From: Cristatella mucedo
Taxonomy: Eukaryota; Bryozoa; Phylactolaemata; Cristatellidae
Length of the DNA: 64,000 nucleotides
Direction of reading: 5' to 3'
Assembly: GCA_009760855.2 (NCBI GenBank)
Contig: WPIO01000002.1
Span: forward strand, 11,154,001 to 11,218,000
In this document: in pieces, positions 45,959 through 58,612 of the stretch
How positions within the stretch are numbered: the stretch's first letter is position 1
Layout of the letters: each line of letters starts with the position of its first letter
Position numbers and translations under genes: made by a program
Notes under the pieces: model-generated
Databases searched by the model: none
What the model saw: the letters and a program-made list of their open reading frames with translations, nothing else
Told to the model about the DNA's origin: nothing

Positions 45959-48900
45959 GTAAGTGCACGGCTATCGCGGATTTGATATTTTAAAGCTTGG
46001 AGGTTTTATTTAGCATCCAACGTAATCGATATGACGTAGCCCCTCCTTGCGGCGTCGAAACCGCAGCTGGCCATTGCCGGTGTCCGTCCTCGGGAGTCTG
46101 CCTTCGCGCGGACAGTGCTCACACACCGACTGCTTTTGTATTATAGGAATTGCAATTATTATTCACATGCTACGGAGGTTACATTGGTCTTATAATACTA
46201 TAGAGCTGCTGTCTGTCGTGCCGCGCTTCTCTGGCCACGTGCCGGCGAATGCTTGTACCGAGTACAGTCTCGCCGTATTCAGGCATATTCGCTGTTGCGT
46301 TATTGCGCGCAGACTTAAATGAAATGCCCACCACGACGTCATTAGCTCGGTTACCATTGGTAGTCACCACTCTGGGTTACGTTTTCGATTAGTGCTCCTG
46401 GTCCTGTCCAGCTCTTAATAGTAATGTAATGATAATACATGGTTTAGCTCGCTCTGAGAACTTAATCTCTTTGTTGGCATGTTACATATGCTATAAAGTA
46501 AGAATGATCTCATGGTTGGTGGTAACGTAGGCAATGTAAACAAAGATAAGAGAGGTAGAGGTTAGACTAACATGCGGTGTCAACATGTAAATATGGTTAG
46601 TGTTAGCAAGCCCAGAGTCAGCATGCATAACCACACCGAGGACAAATCACAAGGACCCACCGAATGCTGTGAGAAACAAGTGTGCCTTTTTAGCCGGTTT
46701 TTAAAATGTCAATTAAGGGGGATGTGGCCTCAGTCGGGAGAGAGTTCCAGGCTTTGGGAGGATGATGTAAAATTAAGCCTTACGTCTTACTACTATTTAG
46801 GTAGATCATATTACAGCTGTGCTATTTCATCGTCAACTTATTGCGTACTTCTATGATGATGTAGATGTTATAGGAATCTCGATTAACTTTTAGGTGCCTG
46901 TGGCATGCACAGTGTGTATTTGTGCCGCTGGCTCGCCATACCCTAAATGGCTACCACCTTCATTGACTTCCAGTCGTAGGCAGTTGCATTAGCCAACCAT
47001 CGTTATACACCGGTATTAGCTTAATGATCGCCTTTTTCGTGCACCCATTTGTTTCGCCTTGAAATCCTCGATCATCGACGACTTAGGCCGACTCACCATA
47101 TCGTAGTGGTATGCAGCCACGTGTGCCACCTATTCATGGCTTGGTCTTACCAGGGAGGCCGTATCACAGGGCAGGAAATAATAGCCACACCCCGTGGTTA
47201 CAGACAAAAGTTAGGTCTTTTCATGCTGCCACGTTCTCATATGAAGAGAATGTGCTGGAATCGTGGGCCCACGGCCCTTTACTCATATCAAGGTTTAATG
47301 CAGTTTCATGATGGGCTGTACAATAGTATTATACTTGTATTGCGCTGTTTGTTCAGCAAAGGTTTCAAGTAGAGTACATCAGGTGATATTGTCCTGTTGG
47401 TGTCGACTACTTATACTGCGTAAGAGTTCTGCTGCTGTACATATCGGGCTGTGCCGGTTTAAGACCTCAGCTCATCTTATTTAGGGCTGATACGGTTTAT
47501 GGATAGTCTTGCTAGAGAAAATTGCTCTCAGTTTAGGCAGTAAATTGTGCTACTTTAAAGCAGCACGATAGCAAGTTTTGGAATACTTGTTATTTAACTT
47601 CCGGGGACAGTTATCTTTAATAATTTGACCATGTTTAAGAAAATCATTGACTTTGAGGTTTTGTCACTCAATTTTAGATCCCTTCGTTCTTTTGCTCCAG
47701 CCTACCTATCAGATCGACTTCCCCACCGGGCTAAACATCTTCGTCCGTCATGTGCTTATGCGTGTTGGCACTGTTGCATGCTGCCACTAACCATACTTTC
47801 ATGCTGACCCTGTATGTTACCCTTAACCGTGTTATTCTTGTTGTTTATATTTCACGCTGATCTGACTAGTATTGGCCGAGTTGTGGAATTTACAAAGCAC
47901 AAAGCTAGTCTTTAAATGAAGCTGTTTAAAAGTCACAAGCATGCACCTCAACAAGCTGCAAATAGATTCCTCGATGTGCCAAGGTTCAACCAGTTGGGAC
48001 ACAAGTTGTTTGTGATGTTGAGATTTGTAAATTTGTTATTTGTAGAAATATTGCTTCTTGTTTACTTCTGGATTGGACATGGTTTGCTTGATGGGCTTTT
48101 AATGCTTTCCTTGACATGGAAATCTTCATAACATATAAACTGATAAGATCCTAATGCTAGCAGGTTTGTCTTTCGAAAGGTACCCTAAACAATGACTTGA
48201 TAGTTAGACCTTGGTATTTTCTCGACATTTACTTGTAGCTATGTTACTTACGCAGGACAGCAGCCAACCTATACATCTCAGGGGAACTTGTATTTACAGG
48301 GTCTAGAGGGCTAGTAGTCTTCTTAGACTGGCTGATTAACTTTGAGATAAGATCACTAACCACAGGCTTGAATGTGTACTTTGAGATTAAGCCGTTGAAT
48401 AGAGGGTAAGAGTTCTGTGGCACGTTACCTTTGGTTGGGGTGGACTTGGTTTGATCTTATCTATATTGCTAGCACAGCCAGTCTGTTAGATTGCTGAAAG
48501 TATTGCTAGGTTAGGTGCTGTCCTGAGAGTGATTAATGAGGTTGACAATGGTTAACATGAGCATTTTGGGGCTTGCATCTGTGATTCCATTGTTTTTATA
48601 GAAACCATGCTTAGCCGTGTCAAGCATGGATTGGTACGACCGACAATACTCCTTGTATGCTAGCTAGATGATAGTCGTGATCTTTTGTATGCCTATGGTC
48701 TTAGTAGTCTTGGCTAATTTAATGTCCACTTAACCACAGGCTATCTGGGCGAGGGCGTACTGATTACCTAGTCAGCGAAACAAAAGTCGTCCAGAACCTT
48801 GGCTAGAGTCGTGGTGTAATGTACCACCAATTAGGGTAGGTTGGGCAGATGATGGAGCAGCAGAGGGGCATGGAAGATAATAAGTGTGGACAGCTGCAGG

Positions 48901-51900
48901 TGTCTTCAAGTTTTGCTACTCGAAAATGATTTTAGATACCAAGTAGGATGCAGACTCGATGAGATCTGCGTGTGGTCGGATGTTTAGAATTCGGCAATAA
49001 TAGGGGTCAACTGAATATCATTGCTCGAGAATGTTGATCGTGTTTGTGCGTGCCTGTGTGCTCTCTTGCACAGAATCGAAGTGAAATCTAAAATTGAGCA
49101 AGAATTGGATATGCACGTAGTTGATAGATTTCTGCCACCATTTATAGCTTCTAAGTGGGGGGAACCAGGTAGAAAAGATTTGAAAGTCTGTTTCGGGGCG
49201 ACTACCAAGGGTTTGAACTTGACAGTGAATGAGCAACAAAGGCCACTCAACCAGCTATCATTTTTGAACTCGGTGTATAGAAAAAAGACAAGCCTGTCGG
49301 GCAGTGTCACTTATAGAAGTGAACGCGGAGTGGCGGTTGGCCTGATTGGCGGCCTTGTAACCAGGATCTGGATTTTGACCCCTTCTTCCCTCAGTTGTCA
49401 TAATGCATTATTTAACCTGAATTGAAGCGCTTGTCAGCTTTTTTATCTCGTGGCCCACCATAAATCTTGTGGTGAAATATGAGGCGATTGTATTCGAAAG
49501 TTTTGTCAGAGCTTCAGACCAGGTGATAAGAAAGAACTTCCCTGCAAGGTGCTGAAATTGTATGTGACATTAGAAAATAAAATTGTTGACCAATTTTAGT
49601 ACGTGTTTTGACATGCTTATGGCAAAAAATAAATAGCAGCATGGTGGTTAGCCCTGGTCCCCCCCCCCCAGGGTAAGGTGCTTACCTTTCATGACAAGGT
49701 CGTTAGCACTCGCCCTTCGGCATATGTGAGGTGTCTGGATTATGGGGTGTACAAATGAATTAATTTTTATTTGTTTATTGGTATATGGCTTGGCCTCTAT
49801 TAAAATAATTGTTCTAATATGACGAGCTTGGTAATGTAAGGAAGGTACTGCAATGTAACTTCGGCTTAAGATTAATGCGTTACACCTTTGCATGCTGCCT
49901 CCTGTTCGTTTTACTCCAGATGTTTGCTGTGCAGATTTAAGTTCTAAAGATCCACGTGCCATTCCGGGCTTTAAAACGAACTCAGCAGTCCTGTGAAAAA
50001 AATGTTCAACGTTTCTGGCGCTATGCTTAGGTTCAGTGGCCTGTTGGAAAGTAAATTTACCACAAAACTCGTAGCAATATCTACTGCAGCATACTAGAAA
50101 ATGTGTAACATTGGCTTCTGAATTTCGCCAAATGGCCGTCATTATTGAAACATACATTGGGACGCTATTCCATATGTTTGCAACTAAAAATTTGTAGCTA
50201 TACTCCCAGTCGCTCGAAGTGTGTAGGAAAGTGAGGCCAGTGTAGTGAAGCAAGATCTGCAAGCCCTGTTCCCCTACCCCCAACCCGAAAACACATCTGG
50301 GAGGCCAAGATGCCTGGTTGTGTGCTACATCACTTTCATATGATTGGCTGCCTCTTAAAAGATCTGTTCTGGCCTCCTTAGCATTATTGTGGGCTTGCCC
50401 AAACATTGGTCCACCTGAGGTTGCTTCAGTCTTCGACCGTTCAGTGCAGTCGTGCCCCAGCCTACTGCAGCTGCTTTATGCTTGTTGGGCAGAAGCATCT
50501 TCGTTGTACTCCGGGCATACTTTCCTCGTTCATTAAGTTGCTATGTAGTCGCATCGTAGCCAGCTAACCTATTAAACGTTCGTAAAGCTTTGCTCGTTAT
50601 TGATACCCTGACTGGTGTGTCTACAGTCAGAATATATTATGTCATTATGCTGAATGTGGTCAGTCATTCGTAAGAACTTCATCTTGGCACTATTTTTATT
50701 GTACGAGCTACGGCTCGGTAGATCAAAATCAAAATGTGCTATCTTTAAACTAGGATTTGCCAGTAATTGTACACTCGAGTGAAAATACAGTCTTGGGATA
50801 ATGCATGCATTGTAGATATCGTTGCTGATGTCAAGCCCGGTCCATTAATATTTTTATGATCCTGGGCAGGGCTATTGCTCTCAAACTCGATTGGCCACGA
50901 TGAGAGTTGCCTAGATTCTTCACAACTGCATTTAGTTCATATGCGTTCTAAAAATGAACTGTGCTATGACATCACTTCCTGAAGAAAATCCTTAGACATG
51001 TGTGCATCATTAAAATTGAGCTGTTGCTCACTAGATCTTAGCATGAGAAAAAGCTGAAAGAAAGCTGGTACAAGAGCTGAGGTAGTTTCGCTGTTTATCT
51101 GTCGAGCAATTGCTACTCAACAAAATCCTTGTGTTTGCCTTATTTACTTGGCCATGCCAAGACCATTCGGTCCTTACTCAAACGTGCTGGCGGTTATGTT
51201 GTAGGCTTGGAGAGCTTAGATCAGCTGGTTTCCTTAGGTGTATCAGCGTTTGTAGAAGCAGCAGTTATCTTCAGGTTTTTATTTGATGTGGTGACTTGAG
51301 CTTGCTTGCCTCTTGGTACTTCGTGCAACGTTTCGAACTTCATTCATGTCCTCTAAAATTAGGCTCCTGAGCAGTGCTTTCTGAATCTAGTTTTCCTAAT
51401 CGCTCTTGAAAGCTTATTTGTATATAAATATGATATGTAGGCGATTGTCTTGCAGGGTTGCCTTTCCGAAGAGCTGGCGGACATGCTTACGGTCTGCCTG
51501 GTGGCTGGAAGACTGACAAGGAATTGGACATTATCAACAAGGTCACCATGGACCACCTGCCCAAACCCAGCGGATCTTGGGAAGAGGCATACAAGAAGAC
51601 TGACTCGAAGCGCAATGTAATGTTGCTGGCCAGTGTTGTCTTTGTTGGAGTTACAGTGGCTGAGGTATGTGTTAAAATATACACTGTTGAAGTGCATCGA
51701 TCCCCCGTGTGCCTTATTGAATGCCCATGTATTGTCATGCTAGAAAGATATGAAACCCAGTGCCCGGTTTTATTCCACTGTACCTATATGTAGCCTTTGT
51801 AGCTCACTTTGGTAAGTGAGTTCAAGCAAAAAGTGGGTAGATTATGATTTTGAGAGATGTGGTTATGAAATCAAGGCCACTCATCAAGGCATCAGCACGA

Positions 51901-54233
51901 GCCTGATGGAATTTGAATAACATACCTAATATTCCTTTTGCCTTTCATTATCAAAAACACGATCGATTAATAGCAGAGAAGCTAACATTTTTGTTAAAGC
52001 AAAGTAGCCGAGTTTGTCGAGTCGGGATTTAGGGGCAAGCATCGCCTTGAAGAAAGCTGATTTGAGTGGATTATCAATTCGTTCTACTTGATATTGTTAG
52101 CATAGCGTGTTGCCTGGGCATCTATAGCTTTGTTAATTTGGAGCTGGTATGAGGTTTTATTGACTCGTGATCTGACTACCATATCTGGTAGTGATCTGCA
52201 AAGGCAGTCCCTTCTGTTTGCAATTGTGCATGTTCGAAAATGGCAGGGCAGTAATTTTTTCTTGTGAATTCGTCAAAAATGAATGCATTGGTTGTGTGGA
52301 TGTCCTGTTCGTGTGCAGAATACTTGTCGATAGCTTGAATATCGTTTACCTAATTTAGGCGTAGTGTCCCTCTTCCTGTAAGTAGCTTGTCATGTCACCT
52401 GTGAATTGTGTGGAATTTGTATACATTCCTTAGACAGCGTGCTCTATTTACTGGGATTCCTCCAGTTGTCGTTAGTCTATGCATACTGCCATTGCATGGA
52501 GTAAATGTGTCAAGGCAGGTGTCCTCATCGCTAGGAACAAAACGTGGTTAGATTTTGGACCATTAATTTGCTACTCCTAGAAAAAGAGAGAGCTTTGTCT
52601 TATCAGGCCGACAAGCAGGCTGAAAAGAATCATCGGCCCTAGCCTGAGGAGCTACGAGAGTGTCTGTCCTTCGTTTGTTATGAAAAGATGGATGGTAATA
52701 ATAATAATAATACATTTGTATCGCACCCTCAGAGAACTAAATCTCTCACGAGGCACTTTACAGATGCTGCATATAAAGCGCTGCCCAATTTTTTGCGGCA
52801 TTATCCCCAAACCACAGGTATAATGGAAGCAGGTACATGCTCACAGAGGATGAGTCACAAAGACTCACAGCGATAGCCGTGAACGTTCTTCTGCCGCTAT
52901 TTAAAGAGGCTGTTAAATCAGCTTACCTTGTTATCAATAAGCAATTGAATTGCTTCCTTTACAGCAATTTAAAGTGCATAGAAAGTGATTAGTTCTCTAG
53001 AATGCTATGCTAATGTATTATTCTTGTTGCTATTAGTAAAATAAGTTCATGGCTGACAAATGCCGAGATGTGCATGGTGATGATAATACAATTGATATAG
53101 CACCCTCAAGGAACTCAATCTCTTTCTAGGCACTTTACATTTGCTGCAAAGGAAGCATGATGAAATCGTTAGTGGTGACATGCACAGTGTCAGCACGCAT
53201 ACGCACATAAGGATGAATCACAGGGACCCACTAAATGCTGTCATAAATAGGTGCGTTTTAAATGTGAACAATGCAGGAGATGTTGTTACCCAAGTCGGGA
53301 GTGATTTTCATGTTTTGGGAGCATGCGAACTAGAGGCGCAGTCTTCAAAGGATTAGAGGTGTGTACTAAGTATAGGTATACAGTTCCGAAATGCGGGTGG
53401 TAAGATGCTTAGCCTGGTGTGGAAATCATTGGTAGGCTGGAGCCAAAGAATGAAGGGACCTAAAAGTAAGTGAGAGAACCTTGAAGTCGATGCTTTTCTT
53501 GACTGGGAGCCAGCGCAGGTCGGTGAGAAGTGGTGTGATGTGGCAACTGCGAGGCTCATGACAGACAAGCCTAGCTGCAGAGTTCTGCACCAGCTGTAAG
53601 CGCCTGAGTGCACAGGCCAGTAGACCAGCAAGCAATGAATTACAGAAGTCAAGACGTGGTGTCACAAATGCATGGACCAATTTAGATATGTTATACGTGT
53701 CTAAGCAAGCCCGAATTTTAGCAATGTTACGTTAGGTTGGGTTGGGTAGGCCTATACTGGACTGACGGGAAAGCAATTAAATTGAGTATCCTGCAGTTGT
53801 TTCGTAGGAATAAGGCTTCTCAACAGAGAACATTCATCGGGGTTGCTAATTTACCATGGCCGTGATTGCTACTATGGTTTTGCCAGAGGTTATGCTACCT
53901 AAAATTGGTTGGATGCTTAGTCTAGCTATCGGTTGTGGATCATTTTGCTGTTGCATGCAGTGCTATTCAGCTCTGCCTGCAGATACCGGTGATTTGTCTC
54001 TGGCTGCAGTGATTAACTAGAGAATCTTCTGGCTACTGCCTATCCATGTACCTAGTGTTTAAGCTCTTTTCTTTTGATTTTTGAGTCGTTGTGGTCGTGG
54101 CCTATTTTTTCCTGCTATTTCGCCGTGAATCTGTTGCATTTACATATGTTGCAAAGCCTGCTCTTGTGTGATTTACTTGCAGATGTCCCGTGAAGGATGC
54201 TTTATACAACTTCGTAATCCTGCTGACTGGTAG
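45913..54233 (+). CDS. Small mitochondrial single-pass membrane protein (prag01/deltamethrin-resistance-like), 3 exons, 101 aa
   Basis: Seen: exons 45913-45958, 51456-51664 and 54183-54233 join in phase (46+209+51 = 306 nt). The start MLAHASRITRAAPLMR is basic and amphipathic, like a mitochondrial presequence. Then come GGHAYGLPGGW, VTMDHLPKPSGSWEEAYKK, a transmembrane segment NVMLLASVVFVGVTVAE, and a short tail ending RNPADW. AATAAA sits at 54340. Family knowledge: the 'DxLPxPxGSWxExYxK...KxN' block followed by one membrane helix is how I recall the prag01 (deltamethrin resistance) family; the Y..N..LAS pattern also recalls COX7B. Inference: an inner-membrane accessory subunit, perhaps of cytochrome oxidase. 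Intron 1 (5.5 kb) is full of LINE debris. I am sure of the gene, less of the family. Confidence 0.78.
46420..46770 (-). mobile_element. L2/CR1 LINE 3' UTR
   Basis: CTCTGAGAACTTAATCTCTT, GGACAAATCACAAGGACCCA and TCAGTCGGGAGAGAGTTCCAG in reverse order of the plus-strand LINE. In intron 1 of the mitochondrial-protein gene. Confidence 0.8.
47630..47870 (+). mobile_element. L2/CR1 LINE C-terminus and 3' UTR fragment
   Basis: IDFEVLSLNFRSLRSFAPAY matches VDFKVLSLTFRSLHSLTPAY of the LINE at about 61960; the UTR block follows, then the inverted-arm repeat. Confidence 0.8.
47870..48240. repeat. Inverted-arm repeat, second copy
   Basis: GTATTGGCCGAGTTGTGGAA, ACCTCAACAAGCTGC, GTTGGGACACAAGTTG and TTTGTCTTTCGAAAGGTACC align with the 42330-42960 copy. 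Confidence 0.65.
48240..49440 (-). mobile_element. L2/CR1 LINE body fragment, degenerate
   Basis: On the minus strand, KFKPLVVAPKQTFKSFL (about 49230-49180) matches FKPFAVPSKQSFESIV of the LINE endonuclease, and MLMLTIVNLINHSQ (about 48565-48525) matches MLVSTINHLLNRSQ. Many stops. Confidence 0.75.
49648..50406 (-). other. Unexplained 252-codon open frame
   Basis: Stop-free for 756 nt inside intron 1 of the mitochondrial-protein gene. Cys-containing and mixed in composition (WPPRCVFGLGVGEQGL, YKFLVANIWNSVPMYVSIMT). I recognise no domain and see no splice sites that fit. It could be decayed retroelement or chance. Confidence 0.25.
50410..51455. other. Intron 1 of the mitochondrial-protein gene, right end
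   Basis: Nothing recognised beyond the exon 2 acceptor tract. Confidence 0.45.
51456..51664 (+). CDS. Mitochondrial-protein gene exon 2 (core)
   Basis: 209 nt. Acceptor TCTTGCAG, donor GTATGTG. Carries the conserved block and the single membrane helix, ending at GlyValThrValAlaGlu in phase 0. Confidence 0.87.
52697..52866 (-). mobile_element. L2/CR1 LINE tail
   Basis: (AAT)n then GCACCCTCAGAGAACTAAATC and GAGGCACTTTACAGATGCTG. A SINE tail abuts it. Confidence 0.8.
52866..52926 (+). mobile_element. SINE 3' fragment
   Basis: GCGATAGCCGTGAACG and AAGAGGCTGTTAAATCAGCTT. Confidence 0.65.
52945..53030 (+). mobile_element. Degenerate L2/CR1 LINE tail
   Basis: GCTTCCTTTACAGCAATTTA and TTCTCTAGAATGCTATGC resemble the plus-strand LINE end. 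Confidence 0.5.
53075..53735 (-). mobile_element. L2/CR1 LINE 3' part with reverse-transcriptase C-terminus
   Basis: Minus strand: KLVHAFVTPRLDFCNSLLAG, LQLVQNSAARLVCHEPRSCH, LRWLPVKKSIDFKVLSLTFR, nearly the same as the LINE at 61770-62000, then 3' UTR and tail at 53080-53150. A stretch missing at about 53350-53450 shows internal loss. In intron 2 of the mitochondrial-protein gene. Confidence 0.88.
54183..54233 (+). CDS. Mitochondrial-protein gene exon 3 (C-terminus)
   Basis: 51 nt after acceptor TTACTTGCAG. Encodes MSREGCFIQLRNPADW then TAG. The length suits the short intermembrane-space tail of such proteins, and a poly(A) signal follows 107 nt later. Confidence 0.7.
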   Translation: MSREGCFIQLRNPADW

Positions 54234-54339
54234 AGCAAGGTTCTTGCGTTATGAGATACGAAGTTGTCTTCTATCGATGTTGCCTAGTGGATTTTATGTA
54301 TGCCGTGACTGAGTACCATTCTAATAGAAGTTAACGATG

Positions 54340-54345
54340 AATAAA
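54340..54345 (+). terminator. Poly(A) signal AATAAA
   Basis: Canonical hexamer 107 nt after the stop of the mitochondrial-protein gene. Confidence 0.65.
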
Positions 54346-55059
54346 ATGTAGATCATATTGTTTTGCAGTTGTATCGACATATACATTGTATTCATATGGT
54401 GAACGTTCTTGAGTTAATTGACCGTTGAGATGTGTTGTAAATCATGAAATTATGTTGTCCGAACATCATATAGCAACGATTGCTGTCGTGTTCCTGAAAC
54501 CGTATGGTAGTCGTGGATGATCTGTATGTAATATTTGGCCCAGCCTATCTATTTTGAAACGACGGCATATTTGGTATTAAAACCACTTGTTACTTCGTTG
54601 ACCTAAGCTGCCTATTTTGGGCAGTCTAGGAAGTTGGTGTGTGTGGGCGAGCACGTTTTGATAGATCTCCCATCAAGCAGCCAATCGACCTAGTCTTTGT
54701 TTAGCAGCAGTGAAACATGCACATGAAGTTTTTAACCGATTTCTACTATCAGAACTAAGGTTGTACTAGCCTGGGTGAGTGTTCATATCATTTGATGGTC
54801 CGATTCTTCCTGTCCTTGTTAAGTTCCAGGTTTTGCTGGGTAATGGCTCAAAATTGGCAAATATCTTATAATCATAACTCAAAATCGGCATATATCCTGA
54901 TTTTTGTAGCTCTGCAGTTGCTTAAGACAACCGAAAACAAGCCTCGTGCCATTGTGTCCACTTTTTCTCACCTCAACACTGTTTTAATTTCTATGCAGAT
55001 GTCAGCTGTGACCCTCCTTACATTCCAGCACCCCAAGTGTCAGCTAGCTTGAGCTTGAT
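54346..55059. other. Downstream of the mitochondrial-protein gene
   Basis: AT-rich; nothing recognised. Confidence 0.45.
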
Positions 55060-55620
55060 TCTCACTTGGATGGCTAGAAACCTAAATTTAATTGACGATT
55101 AAACCAACTTACTGGCAATCCTAGTGTTATTTTGAATTTGCACAACCTAACCCTCAAAATGGGCTACGCCAGCGTATCGCCAATTTGCAGACAATAGGTG
55201 TTTCCTGTTAACATGTTCACTTTCTCTAGACGATCACAGCTGCTTGGTCATGCCATACGACTCAACTACCTAACAGCAAAATTTAGCGCCTGCTTAGACA
55301 AGGAAACCCCATCTAGTTGGTCCATTTGAGACATTCTACGTCTCGGTCATCTGTCCTCCCTTCGAGATAAGGCGCTTATAGTTGACGTCCAACTCTTAAA
55401 GCTTTTCTGTCGTGAATTCTGCAATTGCAGTATTTCACAACCAACTTTTTCTCAACCTGGCTGTGCATCGAGCTTCGTATCGAATGATAACGATCGGTCA
55501 CTCATTTTTACGTCGAGTCAAAGTCCCCACCTACCTATTAGAACCGCTCCCCCACCAGGCTGGGCATCGTACCACCCTCTCATCACTCAAGTCAGTTAGC
55601 TGTGCCGCGAAGCAATCTCA
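55060..55620 (+). mobile_element. L2/CR1-type LINE fragment, heavily decayed
   Basis: GACGATTAAACCAACTTACTG, CATCTAGTTGGTCCAT and CTCCCCCACCAGGCTGGGCA follow the order of the LINE at 61520-62050, with frameshifts throughout. Confidence 0.65.
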
Positions 55621-56734
55621 AATAATACGACGAGATTGCCTTAAAAACTAGACTTTAAGGTAGCCACTCAGTGTGCAGAAAGCTTTACTGAGGCACGAAT
55701 ACGTTATTTTTCAACGGGAAGGCTTGAAGTTTCTCGGCCGAGCTCTAGTATTAGGGGAGTGTGACGTCTCGGAGAGTGCAAGCAAATTGCTCGCCGTCTT
55801 ATACATATGTTTTGGGTTCGACTGGCAGGACAAGTTTTCTAGTGGAAATTAGCCCTGGGTTTTTTAAGCTTTCCGGATGTAGACACTGATGAAGTTATTG
55901 AAATTGATTAGATCTTTGTCAGACCCAACTTCTTGAAAGCGGCGTTCAAGCCTTCACTTAACACGTCGCTTCTTTAGATATTTTTACTAAATTGCAAGGA
56001 ATCTCCGCGACTCAGTAAGCGGTCATAATTTAAGGGTGCATGCTCGTCAAGGGCACTCCTGAGTGTCTGGTTCACTACATCCGTGAGGGTATCGGGGCTG
56101 TGGGTCGAGTCTGGGTGCAGATCAAAAAGACTTGCCTCACAGATTTCAAAAATGTATCCTAGTTAAATGCTTTTTTCAAGCTGCGTCACTGGACAAACTC
56201 GGTGCTACCCTGCACGTCCAAGTGAACCGGAGCAGTAAACGAAATGGAGCAACGATCCGAGCTGGTCAGCGGGCACACAACAAGGTCAGCGAGCAGAAGT
56301 TTAACAGGCGGAATTTAGATCCCGAGCCTGGCGGGAGGCCGACTGGAATAAGTGAGCCTGCGTTGAGTTTGTTAAGCATTTTCCGGTCGACTGCGACTGC
56401 AGGCAGGTTCAAGTAGATGGGTCAGTTACCGGCTCTTGAGCAAAGCATTAACGGCGAGACGCCGACCAAGCTGCCTGCATGCTAGACGGCAGCTTGTAGC
56501 CGGGGCGGAAGTCTAGGCGTTGGGCCAATTTAAAACGCGCGACCGGTGAAAAGTTACCGTACGAGGGCTCGCTACTTTGAGTTGCCGTTTCACGGTTTCA
56601 TTACTTATTTGCTCCACGCTCTGTTGAAAACGAAAAGGTCGCGTAGCCCTCCCTCCTAATATTTTTTGCGTTCGCTGAATTCATGCTCACAACTGAACCA
56701 AAAGAATATGTGAGCATATGTAGGCATCTGGCCT
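55621..56734. other. No gene recognised
   Basis: GC content rises around 56200-56560; no exon, repeat or RNA gene identified. Confidence 0.4.
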
Positions 56735-56975
56735 CTTTAGCTCTCCTGAGCTGCTACTTCCATGCTTCTCGCTACCTCAGCTGCTCTCCTGACTCTGCAA
56801 TGCTTCCCTTTCCACTTTCTCTTTGCTGCGTGAGATGAAGTCTGTTGGCTACCGAATGGTACCGAAAGCCGCTCAGGCTGCGAGTGCGCTATGCAAAACT
56901 ATCCTGCGTAACACACCTTGTCTTTGTGGCTTTGTGGAGTTACAGACGGAGATACATTATATTATATTAAAAGGG
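56735..56975 (+). mobile_element. Second-family LINE 3' UTR copy
   Basis: CTCCTGAGCTGCTACTTCCA, GTGAGATGAAGTCTGTTGGC, ending ACATTATATTATATTA. Confidence 0.82.
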
Positions 56976-58112
56976 ATCCTTTGCCCGGAGACAGAGGCAA
57001 ATTAATACTAAATGGGTATACCTGTGAGACTCCAGCACGTGTAAGTTGGGCAGAAATTTCATTGCATGCCAAAATACGATTCAGAATGACCCTAGAACTT
57101 CATATACTTGAAGGTATTGAAAATTCACACAGAATATGGGAGGATCGATCACTCAATGGAGAAAGACGAACGCCTTCACTGTGTATACGAAACTTTTGAA
57201 CATCCTTACTAAGGAACTTTGAAAACACGATGGACTACGTTTGGTAACTTCTTTGGAGAAAAGAATTTGCAGTATTACGCAAATCTAGAGCACCTCATTT
57301 CTGAACCCTGACAAATGGTAATTCTTTTATGAATTTAGAGATGTATGCTAGTTTTGATAAATTTTCTGTTCTGTCGGACTTAATGCTAACCTCGTATCGG
57401 GAATCGGTCAGTTTTCTCATCGTGAATGGGTTAGCTTCAAGTTAGTCACTGTCCTGGTCACAAAAGCAATGTTGGTCGGAGATTCCATTCTTCTGAGGCA
57501 TAATTCATTACCTACCCACGGACAAAAGCTGCAGCGATGCCCTGTGCAATCAGCATGAGTGAAGGCGGTTGTGAAGCATTGCTCAAGTTTTAGGTAGCTG
57601 CTTCATATTACGACAGGATGCCGAACTTTAAAGCGAATTGTGGCTCGGATGTGCAACGGACAATTTTCACCGCCTACTTGTTATTGTCGAGCGACGCTGG
57701 GCTGATCCTACAGCGTCATTTACTGTATCCAGTAATTCAAGTGAGAACAATCCTTCCGTAGGTCTCGCAGCAAGATGGTGCAGCATTGTCTTCCTGACGG
57801 AACTACTTTGACTCAGCGAAGCTAGTCCACAGGCAGAGAGCTGCTCGTATATATGTGTGTGTGTGTATATTTATTTATTTATTCACTTATTTATTTATAG
57901 ACAGATAGGAGAGAGAGCGGCAGAAAAGGATTGCCCGCCAATCGCCTGCAGCTTCCCGGCGGCAGGACTAGACACCACTACTTGGAGCATGAAATGAGCA
58001 CATCTTACCCGAGGCTAAGGTCCGAAGCCACGCACTTTGCCGCCGCCCGGTCGCTGCTTCTACGCAGCACATTCTTGAAGCAGTTTCAGAGTTTGAGATA
58101 CTAATTCGATCG
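56976..58112. other. No gene recognised
   Basis: Contains a TGTG/TATTTATT low-complexity tract at 57855-57900; otherwise nothing recognised. Confidence 0.45.
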
Positions 58113-58200
58113 TGCTTCCTTTGCAGGAAATCTATCGGCGCCTAGAAAGATACTGAGTTCTTTGAGGGCGCTATATCAAATGTACTATTATTATTACAAA
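58113..58200 (+). mobile_element. L2/CR1 LINE tail
   Basis: CTTCCTTTGCAG, GCGCCTAGAAAGATACTGAG, GAGGGCGCTATATCAAATGT then ATT repeats. Confidence 0.78.
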
Positions 58201-58534
58201 TCCAGCGTTTCAGCTTCCAGCTGAGCGAGAGGTAGAGGCCAGCTATCCGCTGCAGTTTGCGCATGTTCGCAGGGACTGGTACAGTGTGCCCTTCGGCTTA
58301 TACGCTCATGCGCTAGGACTCATGCGCTCGTTAGCCCTCTAGTGGCTCACCACCCTCGATGCGTCTTCCGGATCGTATTGGACCTTCGCAGAAACATTGA
58401 TTCCGTCCGGTTTCCCAAAGGAAATTGATTTTGTGAGCACCCGGTAAGAGAGGTATGACTGCTCACACTGCTCGTGCTAAATTGCAACTAAAAATGTTTC
58501 CAGGGATTCCTTATCTTTTAATACGATTTATCTC

Positions 58535-58612
58535 CGTGTATAACTCCATAAAAGCCGCTTTCGGCATTCAGTAGCCCACAGACTTCATCTCGCGCAGCAA
58601 AGAGAAATGCAG
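58535..58612 (-). mobile_element. Second-family LINE 3' UTR fragment
   Basis: Complement contains GATGAAGTCTGTGGGCTACTG and CGAAAGCGGCTTTTATGG. Confidence 0.55.
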
